A DNA stretch of 64,000 bases from Grimontia indica (GCF_000333895.2 NZ_ANFM02000006.1:248001-312000); one strand, 5' to 3'. Positions 35,322 to 44,525 are shown, counted from the first letter of the stretch. The notes: generated by a model from the letters alone, not told the origin. Translations and numbers: made by a program.

Positions 35322-36338
35322 TTACTCCTCGTCATCCATCAGGTAAGCCAGTTTCGCGTCTAAGAGCGGCAAGGATTCATCAACCAGCAGCAGCAACAAA
35401 TCACACTTGATGTTGGTGCCGTCAATGGCGTAACTCACTTCGATTGTCACCGTGCGCTTCCAGGTACCGTGCATGTTTTCCACCAGCTTATCGACCGATT
35501 GGTGTTGGCCAATAATGGCGGGATAACTTTGCGCGAATACCAAGCCCGCCTGCTCACCGATACCAGAAAGAAACGCACTGATAAGCACGTTACTGACATC
35601 AACAAGCACTTCGAGATCATTGTCGATGGTGCCATCGTCCGGATAATCCAGAATACCCAGTAGGTCTTTCATCGAGGAATCAGAGATCAGCATCAAGGCT
35701 TCACCCGCTAGGCCCTCCCCGCTGAATCCCTGACAAATACCATTCATATTGTCGTTATTCGCGAGGTGCTTGATGGTCATGGTGAGCTCGCTGACCTCTA
35801 GCACGTTAACCTGTGGCAGCGGCATATGAACGAACACGTCAAAGTAACGTGCCAAGGAATCAGCGGCGCGACCCATCGCCACGTTCACCACTTCCATATA
35901 CATTTCACGGCGGCCAATTTTCATGTCCACCGGCGGTTGAGCAGGTTTAGGTGAAGTAGAAGGCTCGCTGATTTTAAAAGGTTGTAAAAGCTCGACCAGC
36001 TTTTCCTGACTGACAGGCTTCTGTACGAATGCTTTTGCGCCCAGTGAGAGAACTCTCTCTTGCGCTTTTGGCTGTATGTCGCCTGATACGACAAAGACAG
36101 GAACATTGATGCTGTTGGCTCGCATCACTTCCAGTGTTTCAAAACCGTCCATTTCTGGCATGGTCAAATCAAGAAACATGACATCGAAACTGGAAGACTG
36201 AAGTTGCTCGATGGCGACTTTGCCATTTTCCGCGAACGTCACTTCTGCATTAACAAATGCTGGCAGCGACCGGGCAAGTTGCTTTCGTGCTAATGCAGAG
36301 TCGTCGGTGATTAATACTCGGGTTGTCAAAATCTCCAC
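35322..36338 (-). CDS. Response regulator with CheC/CheX-like output domain
   Basis: 338 residues: an N-terminal receiver domain with phospho-acceptor in MFLDLTMPEMDGFE at about 57, the conserved Thr/Ser in VVSGD and Lys in VQKPVS, then a Pro-rich linker, then about 190 residues resembling CheC/CheX-type phosphatase domains (SELTMTIKHLANND, FSGEGLAGEALMLIS, EVLVDVSNVLISAFLSGIG). GTG at 36338 lacks ideal spacing and a TTG nine bases in is an alternative start. It forms a two-gene unit with the PAS protein; output may be dephosphorylation of a chemotaxis-type regulator. Confidence 0.82.
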   Translation of the reverse strand: MEILTTRVLITDDSALARKQLARSLPAFVNAEVTFAENGKVAIEQLQSSSFDVMFLDLTMPEMDGFETLEVMRANSINVPVFVVSGDIQPKAQERVLSLGAKAFVQKPVSQEKLVELLQPFKISEPSTSPKPAQPPVDMKIGRREMYMEVVNVAMGRAADSLARYFDVFVHMPLPQVNVLEVSELTMTIKHLANNDNMNGICQGFSGEGLAGEALMLISDSSMKDLLGILDYPDDGTIDNDLEVLVDVSNVLISAFLSGIGEQAGLVFAQSYPAIIGQHQSVDKLVENMHGTWKRTVTIEVSYAIDGTNIKCDLLLLLVDESLPLLDAKLAYLMDDEE

Positions 36339-36532
36339 CCCTAAATCCGGCTGCGTATTCTATTGATTGGAATTGTTGTTGTAAGCAAGGCTACGAAATA
36401 TAACGCAATTTTCAAGGAAATATGACCTTACTCCCATAAGCATAGTTGTTAAACAGGCCTATTGGTCTCTGTGGAAGTAATTTAATGTGATGGGGAGATG
36501 GATTGACCGAGCTTCGACTCCCCCATTTGGTC

Positions 36533-37207
36533 CTAAGGATGATCAGGAAGTGGCACATTACCAAATACTGAAAGTTCCCTTTTCACTTTGTCGAGATCTG
36601 AGCTCAGGTGGTCAAATTGCTCAATCATGGCGTTATTTTCGGCTTTTAGTGCATTGAAGTTATCGCAATCATTTTCCGATACTTTGTTCCAAGAATTACC
36701 TTTTTTGAACTCCGAGCATGCCTTCTGGCTGAGCTCCAGCTTGTGCGCGCCTTTGAGGATCTTCTCATTCAGGTCACTGACCGCTTTAGTCAGTCGGTAA
36801 CGCTCAGCGTACAATACATCGGTGTCCGTAACGCGTTTTTTGAGCTGGGCAATGGCGACAGACTTTTCTTCCAATGTCTTTTCCAGTGCACCCGCTTTGC
36901 CTGCGTAAGCGCGGGATTTTTCACCCAGCGTCGCTTTCAATGCTGTTATCTCAGCCTGCTTTTCTTCGAGTTGCTGGGCGAGTGACTCAGCGTGCTCTGT
37001 CGCGGCTTCACCTTGCACGTTGACTTGCGCTAACGCTTCCTGCGCTTCGGCCAAAGCAACTTTTGTCTCGGATAGCTCGGCCTTCACGTCATCAAGTTGC
37101 AAGGAGATGCTATTTTCTACCGAAGACCAGTGATTAGTGGCCACCAGTCCGCCCAAAAGTAAACCGCTGGCAAACAGCAATGCACCTTTTTTGTTTGTGC
37201 TTGTCAT
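36533..37207 (-). CDS. Membrane-anchored coiled-coil protein, unrecognised
   Basis: 224 residues. A single N-terminal span (GALLFASGLLLGGLVA, about 9-24) anchors a long periplasmic coiled coil from about residue 33 to 140, rich in Ala, Glu and Gln in heptads (AEAQEALAQVNVQ, AESLAQQLEEKQAEITALKA). A C-terminal globular part has two Cys (QKACSEFKKG and ENDCDNFN) about 20 residues apart, possibly a disulfide. AAGGAA precedes the ATG at 37207. Function unknown; monocistronic. Confidence 0.75.
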   Translation of the reverse strand: MTSTNKKGALLFASGLLLGGLVATNHWSSVENSISLQLDDVKAELSETKVALAEAQEALAQVNVQGEAATEHAESLAQQLEEKQAEITALKATLGEKSRAYAGKAGALEKTLEEKSVAIAQLKKRVTDTDVLYAERYRLTKAVSDLNEKILKGAHKLELSQKACSEFKKGNSWNKVSENDCDNFNALKAENNAMIEQFDHLSSDLDKVKRELSVFGNVPLPDHP

Positions 37208-37327
37208 TATGTTTTCCTTGCAGTCGCAACTGCGTATTCCCCAAAAAATAACTGCCACCATGATAGCCTATGGTGGCAGTTATTAATGTTAGCTGATGGA
37301 AAAAATCTTTAGTTTTCCGTTACCTGC

Positions 37328-39157
37328 TTAAGGTTTGACCAAAGTGACGTCACCTTTTGGAATGCAACAACATGCGAGCACAAGACCGTCTTCTTTCTCA
37401 CCGGGGAACAGGGCTGGCATGTCAGGTTGTTCTACTTCACCTTCGACCAAGCGAAGCTTACAGCATCCACAAACGCCTGCGCGGCAGCTGTAATCGACAT
37501 AGACACCTGCCTCTTCCGCCTGAACCAAAATCGGACGCTGGTTCTCACCGCGGATGAACTCCCCTTCGATATTGATGTTCACTTCCATTGCTGGCGCATC
37601 GTTACCCACTGTTGGTGGTGTGAAGAACTCCTGATGGCGTTGGCTTTCCGGCACACCCAAGGTATCCAGCAGATTCATGGCAGATTCCATAAATCCTTCA
37701 GGGCCACAAACAAAGACTTCACGTTGAGTGATTTTAGGTAACAATGCCAAATGTTCCTGACTCAAACGGCCAGACATTCCCAGCCAATCCGCTGCAGGCT
37801 GACTGAGTATGGTCATGATTTTTAGACCCGCGTGCGCATCTTCCAATGATTTCAGCTCTTCCTCGAATGGAATATCGGCTTCTGTACTGCATTGATGCAG
37901 GAAAATCACATCATTGATTTCGTTGTTATCTGCCAGAGCACGAAGCATCGACATCATGGGCGTGACACCGCTACCACCAGAAAGCAAAAGCAATGACTGA
38001 CGCTTGCCTGAATCATCACTCAGGTGAAACTGACCGTCCGGTTGCTGTGCTTTGATTTTGTCGCCGGCTTTTAGATTGTCGTGAAGCCAGTTTGACACCA
38101 GACCACCATCGACACGTTTAACGGAAATCGACAGCTTTTCGGGACGAGTTGGCGAGGAAGATAGCGTATAACGACGCTGGATGCGTTCGCCATCAATATC
38201 CAATTCAATAGGAAGATGCTGACCGGCTTTGTAACTTGTTAACGTGCCCTGCTGGCTGGTAAACCAGAAGGTTTTAAAATCTCGTGCAACCTCTTCAATA
38301 TCGCTGCACTTCAGGTTCAGTTTTGGCGTGGTGTTGTCTTCGTAGACTTCTGGCTCACGGTATTCGAGGACTTTGATCTCATCGTCTGCAGAAATCAAAC
38401 CCTCATTCAGCGCAACCAAATTCATGCCGAAATTCACGTTGCCGTCTTTGTCGGTGCGGAACTGGCTCAACGTGGTGATAGGTTCGCCGTTCACACGGAA
38501 TCGACCGCTTTCCAGATCCAGCGTGGTAAACACACAACGACTGCAAGGACGGTCAACTTGAAACGTCACACCACCAATACGGATTTTCTCCCAGCGGTCT
38601 TCTTCAAACGCTTCACAACCGGTTGCGACAATGTTGGTTCGGAACTGATCCATGATGTGTTTATCGGGCGAGCGCTCGTTCAATGCTTCCAGAGAGGCTT
38701 CTGAAATCACCAAAAGCGGATAACCATCAGCAAAACTCACCTGGGTTTGCGCACTTTGGGAGTAACGCGGCGACGATTCTTCGCCCGTAAACAGCAATTG
38801 CTTATTCCCACCTAACAGGTGACTGAACCAGGCATTGGCGGTGGATGTGGTGGAGTAACCCGCGAACTCGTCTTTCCAGACGCCCGTTTGCACTTCACTC
38901 ATGGAGAATTGAGCGTACTTCAACACCAAAGGAGACATGGTGGGATGAGTCAGCGTAATACCATTGGACTGAATACCCACCGACACTTCAGTCAGCTTTG
39001 GCTCGGTGCGTCCGGTGACCATTTTCCCCGTGCTATCCGTCACCATAAAGCGGCGATCGAAACTCAGGCCAATTTTTTCAACCCAAGCATTAGAGAGCGA
39101 GATGCCTCCTGCCGATTTAACGGGAAATACATTTATCTGGCTGACTTTTGTGCTCAC
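37328..39157 (-). CDS. MOSC - flavin reductase - [2Fe-2S] ferredoxin fusion
   Basis: 609-residue soluble redox protein. Residues 1-270 are MOSC_N plus MOSC (INVFPVKSAGGISLSNAWVE; DRPCSRCVFTTLD with the Cys of molybdenum-cofactor binding proteins), as in YcbX and mARC. Residues 290-510 form an FAD/NAD(P)-binding ferredoxin reductase (RRYTLSSSPTRPEKLSISVK; LLLLSGGSGVTPMMSMLR; FVCGPEGFM), and the C terminus is a plant-type [2Fe-2S] domain (CRAGVCGCCKLRLVEG with a last CCC). It could carry electrons from NAD(P)H to a molybdenum centre reducing N-hydroxylated compounds. GTG start with AAGGAG 5 bases upstream. A MITE-like repeat starts about 18 bp before the start codon. Confidence 0.9.
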   Translation of the reverse strand: MSTKVSQINVFPVKSAGGISLSNAWVEKIGLSFDRRFMVTDSTGKMVTGRTEPKLTEVSVGIQSNGITLTHPTMSPLVLKYAQFSMSEVQTGVWKDEFAGYSTTSTANAWFSHLLGGNKQLLFTGEESSPRYSQSAQTQVSFADGYPLLVISEASLEALNERSPDKHIMDQFRTNIVATGCEAFEEDRWEKIRIGGVTFQVDRPCSRCVFTTLDLESGRFRVNGEPITTLSQFRTDKDGNVNFGMNLVALNEGLISADDEIKVLEYREPEVYEDNTTPKLNLKCSDIEEVARDFKTFWFTSQQGTLTSYKAGQHLPIELDIDGERIQRRYTLSSSPTRPEKLSISVKRVDGGLVSNWLHDNLKAGDKIKAQQPDGQFHLSDDSGKRQSLLLLSGGSGVTPMMSMLRALADNNEINDVIFLHQCSTEADIPFEEELKSLEDAHAGLKIMTILSQPAADWLGMSGRLSQEHLALLPKITQREVFVCGPEGFMESAMNLLDTLGVPESQRHQEFFTPPTVGNDAPAMEVNINIEGEFIRGENQRPILVQAEEAGVYVDYSCRAGVCGCCKLRLVEGEVEQPDMPALFPGEKEDGLVLACCCIPKGDVTLVKP

Positions 39158-39535
39158 GCTGACTCCTTTCTTGTTGTACCCAAACAACCTGTAGATGCTG
39201 AATTCAGCGAGATTGACTGACGTTGTGATCGCGGCGTTCCTTTGCAGGTGTAGTCACCTCCATCAAAAAGGAACAACAATGAGCACGACGTCAGTCAAAT
39301 CGCCCGAAGGGAGGGCCTCAATGCGCCCACTTCTTCGTTAAATTCCACGGAAATAGAACCACTATTCCTCGCAAAATTTGCCTCGAATTGAACGCATTGA
39401 TGACCTCTGAATACAAGTATCTTCAGGTTATTTGGGTACATATGTAAATGCCGATTCTGTATTGTACAGAATCGGCGTTTTATTGCTCCAACAAACTGTT
39501 CAGTAAGAGAAATGCTTCACTGAGATCTCACTGAA
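39158..39535. other. Gap holding the first MITE-like repeat
   Basis: 378 bp between two minus-strand genes, mostly occupied by the repeat at 39175-39440. The last 95 bp hold a short GAATCGGC / GCCGATTC inverted pair (about 39452-39479, followed by GTTTTATTG), which could be a terminator for plus-strand transcripts. Confidence 0.55.
39175..39440. repeat. MITE-like palindromic repeat, long copy
   Basis: Terminal inverted repeats of 24 bp, TGTACCCAAACAACCTG at 39175 and its near-complement ending TTATTTGGGTACA at 39440. The first 150 bp are about 90 percent identical to the copy at 52596, but about 95 bp are extra after 39325. No transposase is encoded. The element abuts the start of the MOSC fusion gene. 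Confidence 0.75.
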
Positions 39536-41119
39536 CTAACAGGCAATGCTTTTCCCTTCAGAAGCGATGATTTGCGCTAGTCGATCAGGTTCACTCACCA
39601 ACGTCGGATACTTAAGATACAAATGATGTAAACAGGTCAGACATAGAGATATACAGTCATTAGTTTTCTCACGGATCTCCTCCGCATCCCACCACGCTTC
39701 GCCGGACAGGATGAGGTTCCAATCACGGGTCAGCATTTGAGCGACTTCAACGGCCTCTTGTGCGTCACCTTTGATCAACACGCTGACTGCCTGAGCAACG
39801 TTCTCGGCTTGAGAGCCTGCACCAAATATATTGCGCAAAGCGAGAATCGCATCCAGCAAGCCATCCAACCTTTCTGGCTGCCTCGCCGCGCTGAACAGCC
39901 TTCCAAAGGCAAGTCGTATCCCCGTTGAATCAGTATCTTCCAGCAGCAGACTCCAGTTTTCCAAATCATCCAGCACACTGTTAGTGACTGATACGGGCTC
40001 TTCTGCTTCTTTAACGGTATCGACAATCTGTTTTGCCCCTTCCAGGGAAAACGGATCGATATGCCATGCCCATTCTGGCGCGACGAAAGGCGGGGTTTGC
40101 TCAAGGAAGCACATTGCCATGCACAAGGTAATGTTCAGCTCGGTCGCGACTTTATCGTTCTCCGCATCCATCACATCGTCCGGCCATTCATCATCTTCCA
40201 GCAAGTCACCTACATTGATGGCGTAAGCAAAACCAGATTCCAACATAAAGCCGCTGTCTTTGCGTTTAGCCATCTGGCTCGGCAGTTGAAGTACATATTC
40301 AGCAATGGCTGGCGTGTAGCGGCGAATGGTTCCCCACTTTGTATCCAAGGCATCGAAATCAATCAAGGCAGCATTGCGGAAGCCAACAAACAGCGGGATC
40401 TGTGCAACTTCGCCATCGGCTACACTTCGCGCAATTTCAAGCATCTCGAGTACGGTCTCGACGAAGATGTCCGCAGAGATTGGCCCACGCACACGCATTA
40501 AATCGTAGCTGTTGATCAATAGCGCTGCGGGAAGCGAGGAAAGCGTGATCACGCCACGCTTGCCTTTAGAATCCGCATAATGGCCGAAGGTTTCGCTCGG
40601 CTCGTTGCCAATGGTTTCAAAGACACGCTCAAACGAATGATCTTCAATGAAATGTCGATACAAGGTTTTGTGACCGGGCAGATTCATGATCGCCGCGCTC
40701 AAATGACCCGAAGCACGGTAAAAAAGATGAGGACGAGCCCCTGCTTTTACCAGAAACAGCGGATAAAGCTCAGCCGCAACATTCGCCAAGCTGCGCGCGA
40801 GAGGATCCGTCGCATTAACTATCGGCGTTGCACCACCATTTTGGCGACGCCAGACAGAGAACATATGCTGACCATTCTGCAGAACATGCGGCAAACGATG
40901 GAAAAAGGATTGCTCGATGTCACCCTGTGAAACCGCCACAGCACGCATTTGTCGGCACAGTTGAATGTAGGAAGACAGTGTGTCTTTTTGCTTGGCGTTC
41001 AGACGCGCCTGGTGCTGCAGCACCAGCCTCGCATCCGCTTCAGAAACGTTCAGGATATAACTGACAACGCGATGCCCCATGGCTTTGACGAAATTCGGGA
41101 TAGGTTCTTTCAACGGCAT
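39536..41119 (-). CDS. Large soluble protein, unrecognised; HEPN-like C terminus possible
   Basis: 527 residues from the ATG at 41119, with GGGGGTG close upstream; in-frame sequence before that lacks a ribosome site. No signal peptide or membrane span. It is helical throughout and rich in Leu, Ala and Asp. A stretch at about 420-510 (RLDGLLDAILALRNIFGAGS, then QAVSVLI and LTRDWNLILSG) recalls the Apea-like HEPN layout, but the RNase motif RxxxxH is not seen. The N-terminal half (MGHRVVSYILNVSEADARLV) I do not recognise. Nothing in the neighbourhood suggests a role. Confidence 0.6.
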   Translation of the reverse strand: MPLKEPIPNFVKAMGHRVVSYILNVSEADARLVLQHQARLNAKQKDTLSSYIQLCRQMRAVAVSQGDIEQSFFHRLPHVLQNGQHMFSVWRRQNGGATPIVNATDPLARSLANVAAELYPLFLVKAGARPHLFYRASGHLSAAIMNLPGHKTLYRHFIEDHSFERVFETIGNEPSETFGHYADSKGKRGVITLSSLPAALLINSYDLMRVRGPISADIFVETVLEMLEIARSVADGEVAQIPLFVGFRNAALIDFDALDTKWGTIRRYTPAIAEYVLQLPSQMAKRKDSGFMLESGFAYAINVGDLLEDDEWPDDVMDAENDKVATELNITLCMAMCFLEQTPPFVAPEWAWHIDPFSLEGAKQIVDTVKEAEEPVSVTNSVLDDLENWSLLLEDTDSTGIRLAFGRLFSAARQPERLDGLLDAILALRNIFGAGSQAENVAQAVSVLIKGDAQEAVEVAQMLTRDWNLILSGEAWWDAEEIREKTNDCISLCLTCLHHLYLKYPTLVSEPDRLAQIIASEGKSIAC

Positions 41120-41343
41120 GTCACCCCCAGCGTCAATCTCTCCCGCCACACCCCATTTAGCGAGAGAGTCGTCTATCCAAACAGCGCTCACGAGAGGCTA
41201 TTTGATCGTATCACCACGTGCTTTGAGAAAAGGCAGGCTGTTTGGACTTCTTATGCTTTAGTTATCGGCAGCGCGTTAGAAAAATATAGCAGCTACCCGA
41301 CAAGATCTTTCGAGCCACTAGGCTGTTTCTTGAATTTCCGTTG

Positions 41344-42237
41344 TCAGTTGAGAGAGTTACCGGTAGCAATTTTTTTCAGCGCCGACCACACTTTTTCTCC
41401 TGACGGATGCAATCGCGACTGATACCGGTACGCATAGTAAGCAACTTTCCGGACATGCTCCTTTTCTCCCAACACGACCAAGCGACCCTCTCTGATTTCA
41501 TCTTGAATCGAAAAGTCCGGTAACCATGCCACTCCCTGACTTTTGACGGCCTGAAGTTTTAACATATCGACCATCGACGAGAGGAAGACGGTTTTTAGAT
41601 TGAGCTCAGTGCGAAGGGAATCCGTTTGTCGCCCCATGTATGACGTCGGGTTATAGGCCAGCCATGGTGTTGCTTCTTCAGAAGCAAGCGAAAATTTTGG
41701 CAACCCTTTTTCGTTGGGCGCGGTAACGGGTAGCAAATCAGCATGACCGACCTGAATGTAATCGAACGGCGGTAATTTCAGGTGTTCGTTCTCAAACGCC
41801 AATAACAAGTCACACTCGCCTTGTTGTAGTGCGTCTACGGCTTCATCCACGTTCATCGCATCGACACTCAGCATAGGCTGTGTTTCAGACGTAAAAGCTT
41901 GTTGAATGGCGAGCGTCATATCCAAAGCGAGAGAATGGGCTGAAGCAATACGTACCACACTGCCATCTGAGTAATTGAGAGCGGAGATCTGGCTGATTCC
42001 CTCTTCCATCTGATGAACCAAGGTTCTTGCGGTAACCCGGAATATTCGACCACTGGCAGTTAATGCAACAGGGGTTTGGGTGCGATCAATCAGTTCAGCG
42101 CCGACAGACTGTTCCAGCATACGAATGCGGCGTGAAAAAGCAGGCTGGGTAATATTTCTGAGCCCTGCTGCCGTGGAAAAATTCCGTGTTTCTGCCAATG
42201 CCAAAAAATCTTCCAGCCACTTACTTTCGATATTCAC
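41344..42237 (-). CDS. dgcR: LysR-type regulator of the D-glutamate genes (DgcR-like)
   Basis: 297-residue LysR regulator with N-terminal winged helix (WLEDFLALAETRNFSTAAGL, NITQPAFSRRIRMLEQSVGAE) and a C-terminal effector domain. It is divergent from dgcN-dgcA, as the characterised regulator DgcR is in marine D-glutamate users, and similar overall to HypT/YjiE-type LysR proteins. The start is a GTG at 42237. The control region lies between 42238 and 42455. The gene name is by context. Confidence 0.75.
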   Translation of the reverse strand: MNIESKWLEDFLALAETRNFSTAAGLRNITQPAFSRRIRMLEQSVGAELIDRTQTPVALTASGRIFRVTARTLVHQMEEGISQISALNYSDGSVVRIASAHSLALDMTLAIQQAFTSETQPMLSVDAMNVDEAVDALQQGECDLLLAFENEHLKLPPFDYIQVGHADLLPVTAPNEKGLPKFSLASEEATPWLAYNPTSYMGRQTDSLRTELNLKTVFLSSMVDMLKLQAVKSQGVAWLPDFSIQDEIREGRLVVLGEKEHVRKVAYYAYRYQSRLHPSGEKVWSALKKIATGNSLN

Positions 42238-42455
42238 GCAAACTTCTCTTACTTTGTTTCTGTCCCTATCGGCATTTTAATTTCATAGACAAAGTTTAAG
42301 TCGATATATATCGCATTATTCCTAGTTTTTGATAACCAATCGGCATGGGCGAATCACAAACGGCATTTTTCTGTAAGTACCAACCCACCTATAGTGAAAA
42401 CATCACCTTAGGACTTCATGCAGCACGCAAGGGCGTGCCGGAGAAAAGGAATAAA

Positions 42456-43469
42456 ATGAACATCCCAGCCCCTTACCTTCTTATGCTCGGCGAAAGCCAT
42501 GACCCTCTTGCGATTAAAACTGCCCGTGGAATCCACTACTGGCGACCAGAAAAATGTCTGGGTCAATTGCGCCTGAATGATGGTGTGCCCTCACTCGGCC
42601 TCCCGGAAATGGATGCCAAAACAGCATACGCGCAAGGTGCAAAAACCTTTGTACTGGGCACAGCCAACGCGGGCGGCGTATTGGCAGAGCACTGGATCCC
42701 AATGATTGTTGAAGCGATTGAACTGGGTATGCATGTCGCTTCTGGATTGCACCAACGTTTGGCAGACGTGCCGGCTATTGCAGAAGCGGCAGAAAAAGTG
42801 GGCGTTCAACTGTTCGACTTGCGCCACTACGCTGAAAAGCTGGATGTCGGGAATGGTAAGAAACGCTCTGGTCGACGTCTGCTTACTATCGGCACCGACT
42901 GTTCCGTGGGCAAAATGTTCACCACCTTGGCGCTCGAAAAAGCGATGAAAGCGCGCGACATGAAAGCCACTTTCTGTGCGACAGGGCAGACTGGTATTTT
43001 GGTGGAAGGTAAAGGTATCGCAGTAGATGCGGTGATCTCAGACTTTATCGCTGGTGCAACAGAAGCCTTGTCGCCAGCCTGTGATGAGGACGAGTGGCAA
43101 CTGATTGAAGGTCAGGGCTCCCTGCTCAATCCTGCGTTTTCCGGTGTCACCATGGGTCTACTGCATGGTTCCCAGCCGGATGCTTTGGTCCTTTGCCACG
43201 AAGCGAATCGCCCGCACACCCGCCACATGCCTCATATGCCAATGCCACAAGTCGAAGACATCATGGAGCTTGGCTTGAGGTTGGCAAAACTCACCAATCC
43301 AAATTCTCGCTTTGTCGGCATGGCCATCAATACTTCTGCGTTAAACGAAGACGAAGCCAAGGTCTATCTTAAAGAGATGGAAGAAAAGCATGGGCTGCCA
43401 GCCACCGATCCGGTTCGATTCGGTGTGGAAAACATCGTCGACCGTTTGGCCAGCAGTTTCGGGGATTAA
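42456..43469 (+). CDS. dgcN: D-glutamate N-acetyltransferase DgcN (DUF1611)
   Basis: DUF1611-family protein, 337 residues, with an N-terminal Rossmann-like domain (FVLGTANAGGVLAEHWIPMIVEA) and a C-terminal P-loop-like half with IGTDCSVGKMFTTLALEKAM and IEGQGSLLNPAFSGVT and CHEANRPHTR. Proteins of this family paired with DgcA were shown in marine Proteobacteria to acetylate D-glutamate, the first step of a route to L-glutamate. The ATG at 42456 has AAAAGGA 6 bases upstream. It precedes dgcA by 1 bp. Confidence 0.85.
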   Translation: MNIPAPYLLMLGESHDPLAIKTARGIHYWRPEKCLGQLRLNDGVPSLGLPEMDAKTAYAQGAKTFVLGTANAGGVLAEHWIPMIVEAIELGMHVASGLHQRLADVPAIAEAAEKVGVQLFDLRHYAEKLDVGNGKKRSGRRLLTIGTDCSVGKMFTTLALEKAMKARDMKATFCATGQTGILVEGKGIAVDAVISDFIAGATEALSPACDEDEWQLIEGQGSLLNPAFSGVTMGLLHGSQPDALVLCHEANRPHTRHMPHMPMPQVEDIMELGLRLAKLTNPNSRFVGMAINTSALNEDEAKVYLKEMEEKHGLPATDPVRFGVENIVDRLASSFGD

Positions 43470-43470
43470 G

Positions 43471-44406
43471 ATGCAAATTAGCGCGCAGATAGTCACATAC
43501 ACACTTAAACGCCCTTTTACGATTTCTCGTGGTAGCCGTACCCAAGCGGAAGTGATTCAGGTAACTATCGAGAAGGACGGCAAAAAAGGGCTTGGGGAAT
43601 GTTCGCCTACCGGACGTTACGGGGAGTCTTTCGATAGCGTGTTAGCGCAAATTGATTCGGTAAAAGGAAAAGCCTTCGATCGCTCACAATTGAAGACACT
43701 TTTACCCGCCGGTGCCGCACGCAACGCATTGGATTGTGCGCTATGGGATCTGGAATCAGAAAACTTCCCTGATGGCTTTTCTTTACCGGCGCGTATTCAA
43801 ACTGCGATGACGGTGTCGATAGCAACGCCACAGGAAATGGCGGATGAAGCAAAGGCCTATGTGGAGCAAGGAGCAACGCTGATCAAGGTCAAGCTCAATG
43901 GCGACGAGGTGTTTGAAAGACTTTCTGCAGTTCGTGCCGCAGCACCGGATACCCTATTGATTGTCGATGCCAATGAAGCCTGGGGAAATCTGGATATTGA
44001 AGCGACGATTCAGCAAATCGCACCGCTGAATATCGCCATGGTTGAACAGCCCTTACCTGCGGCAGAAGATGAAGCATTGCGTCAGATATCCAGCTCAATT
44101 CCTTTATGTGCGGATGAAAGCTGTCACACCGCAGATGATGTCGAAAGCCTCGCTGGCAAATACCAGATGGTGAATATCAAACTGGACAAAACCGGCGGTT
44201 TAACGGCAGCGTTTGAATTGGAACAAGCAGCAAGGGCAAAAGGCATGCAAGTGATGGTGGGATGCATGCTTGGCAGTTCCATCGCAATGCGCGCTGCATT
44301 GCCTGTTGCGGCAACGGCAGTGCTTGTCGATTTGGATGGTGCATTCCTTATCAGTGATGATATCCAGGGCGGATTACATTACCAGAACGGACATATTGTT
44401 CTGTAG
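43471..44406 (+). CDS. dgcA: N-acetyl-D-glutamate racemase DgcA (enolase superfamily)
   Basis: Enolase-superfamily enzyme of the dipeptide-epimerase branch, 311 residues. Catalytic-type residues are visible: IKVKLNG (KxK), IVDANEAW and VEQPLP and CADES (three metal ligands), then NIKLDKTGG (the second Lys). It was earlier annotated as an L-Ala-D/L-Glu epimerase; the pairing with dgcN points to racemisation of N-acetyl-D-glutamate. GGGGAT precedes the ATG within the end of dgcN; the pair forms one translationally coupled operon, ending in a strong terminator. Confidence 0.86.
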   Translation: MQISAQIVTYTLKRPFTISRGSRTQAEVIQVTIEKDGKKGLGECSPTGRYGESFDSVLAQIDSVKGKAFDRSQLKTLLPAGAARNALDCALWDLESENFPDGFSLPARIQTAMTVSIATPQEMADEAKAYVEQGATLIKVKLNGDEVFERLSAVRAAAPDTLLIVDANEAWGNLDIEATIQQIAPLNIAMVEQPLPAAEDEALRQISSSIPLCADESCHTADDVESLAGKYQMVNIKLDKTGGLTAAFELEQAARAKGMQVMVGCMLGSSIAMRAALPVAATAVLVDLDGAFLISDDIQGGLHYQNGHIVL

Positions 44407-44427
44407 TCATATCCCCGCCTCACAGAG

Positions 44428-44463
44428 AGGGTGAAATACTTTCATAGTGTTTCACCCTTTTTT
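44428..44463 (+). terminator. Terminator after dgcNA
   Basis: AGGGTGAAATACT and AGTGTTTCACCCT form a 13 bp stem with a five-base loop, followed by six T. Confidence 0.9.
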
Positions 44464-44525
44464 GTGGGTTTGAATCGAGTCACGTAATTAGTGGGCGAAA
44501 TTGAGACAAATTGTTAATAGCCATC

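Noticed and set aside
39188-39360. First thought: a 3' gene remnant or attachment site in the MITE-like copy
   Set aside because: The sequence reappears at 52.6 kb with perfect inverted ends, so it is a repeat element; no integrase is near.
41344-42237. Naming the LysR gene hypT/yjiE
   Set aside because: Overall similarity in style was noted, but the divergent dgcN-dgcA genes point to the D-glutamate regulator; no hypochlorite-linked genes are close.
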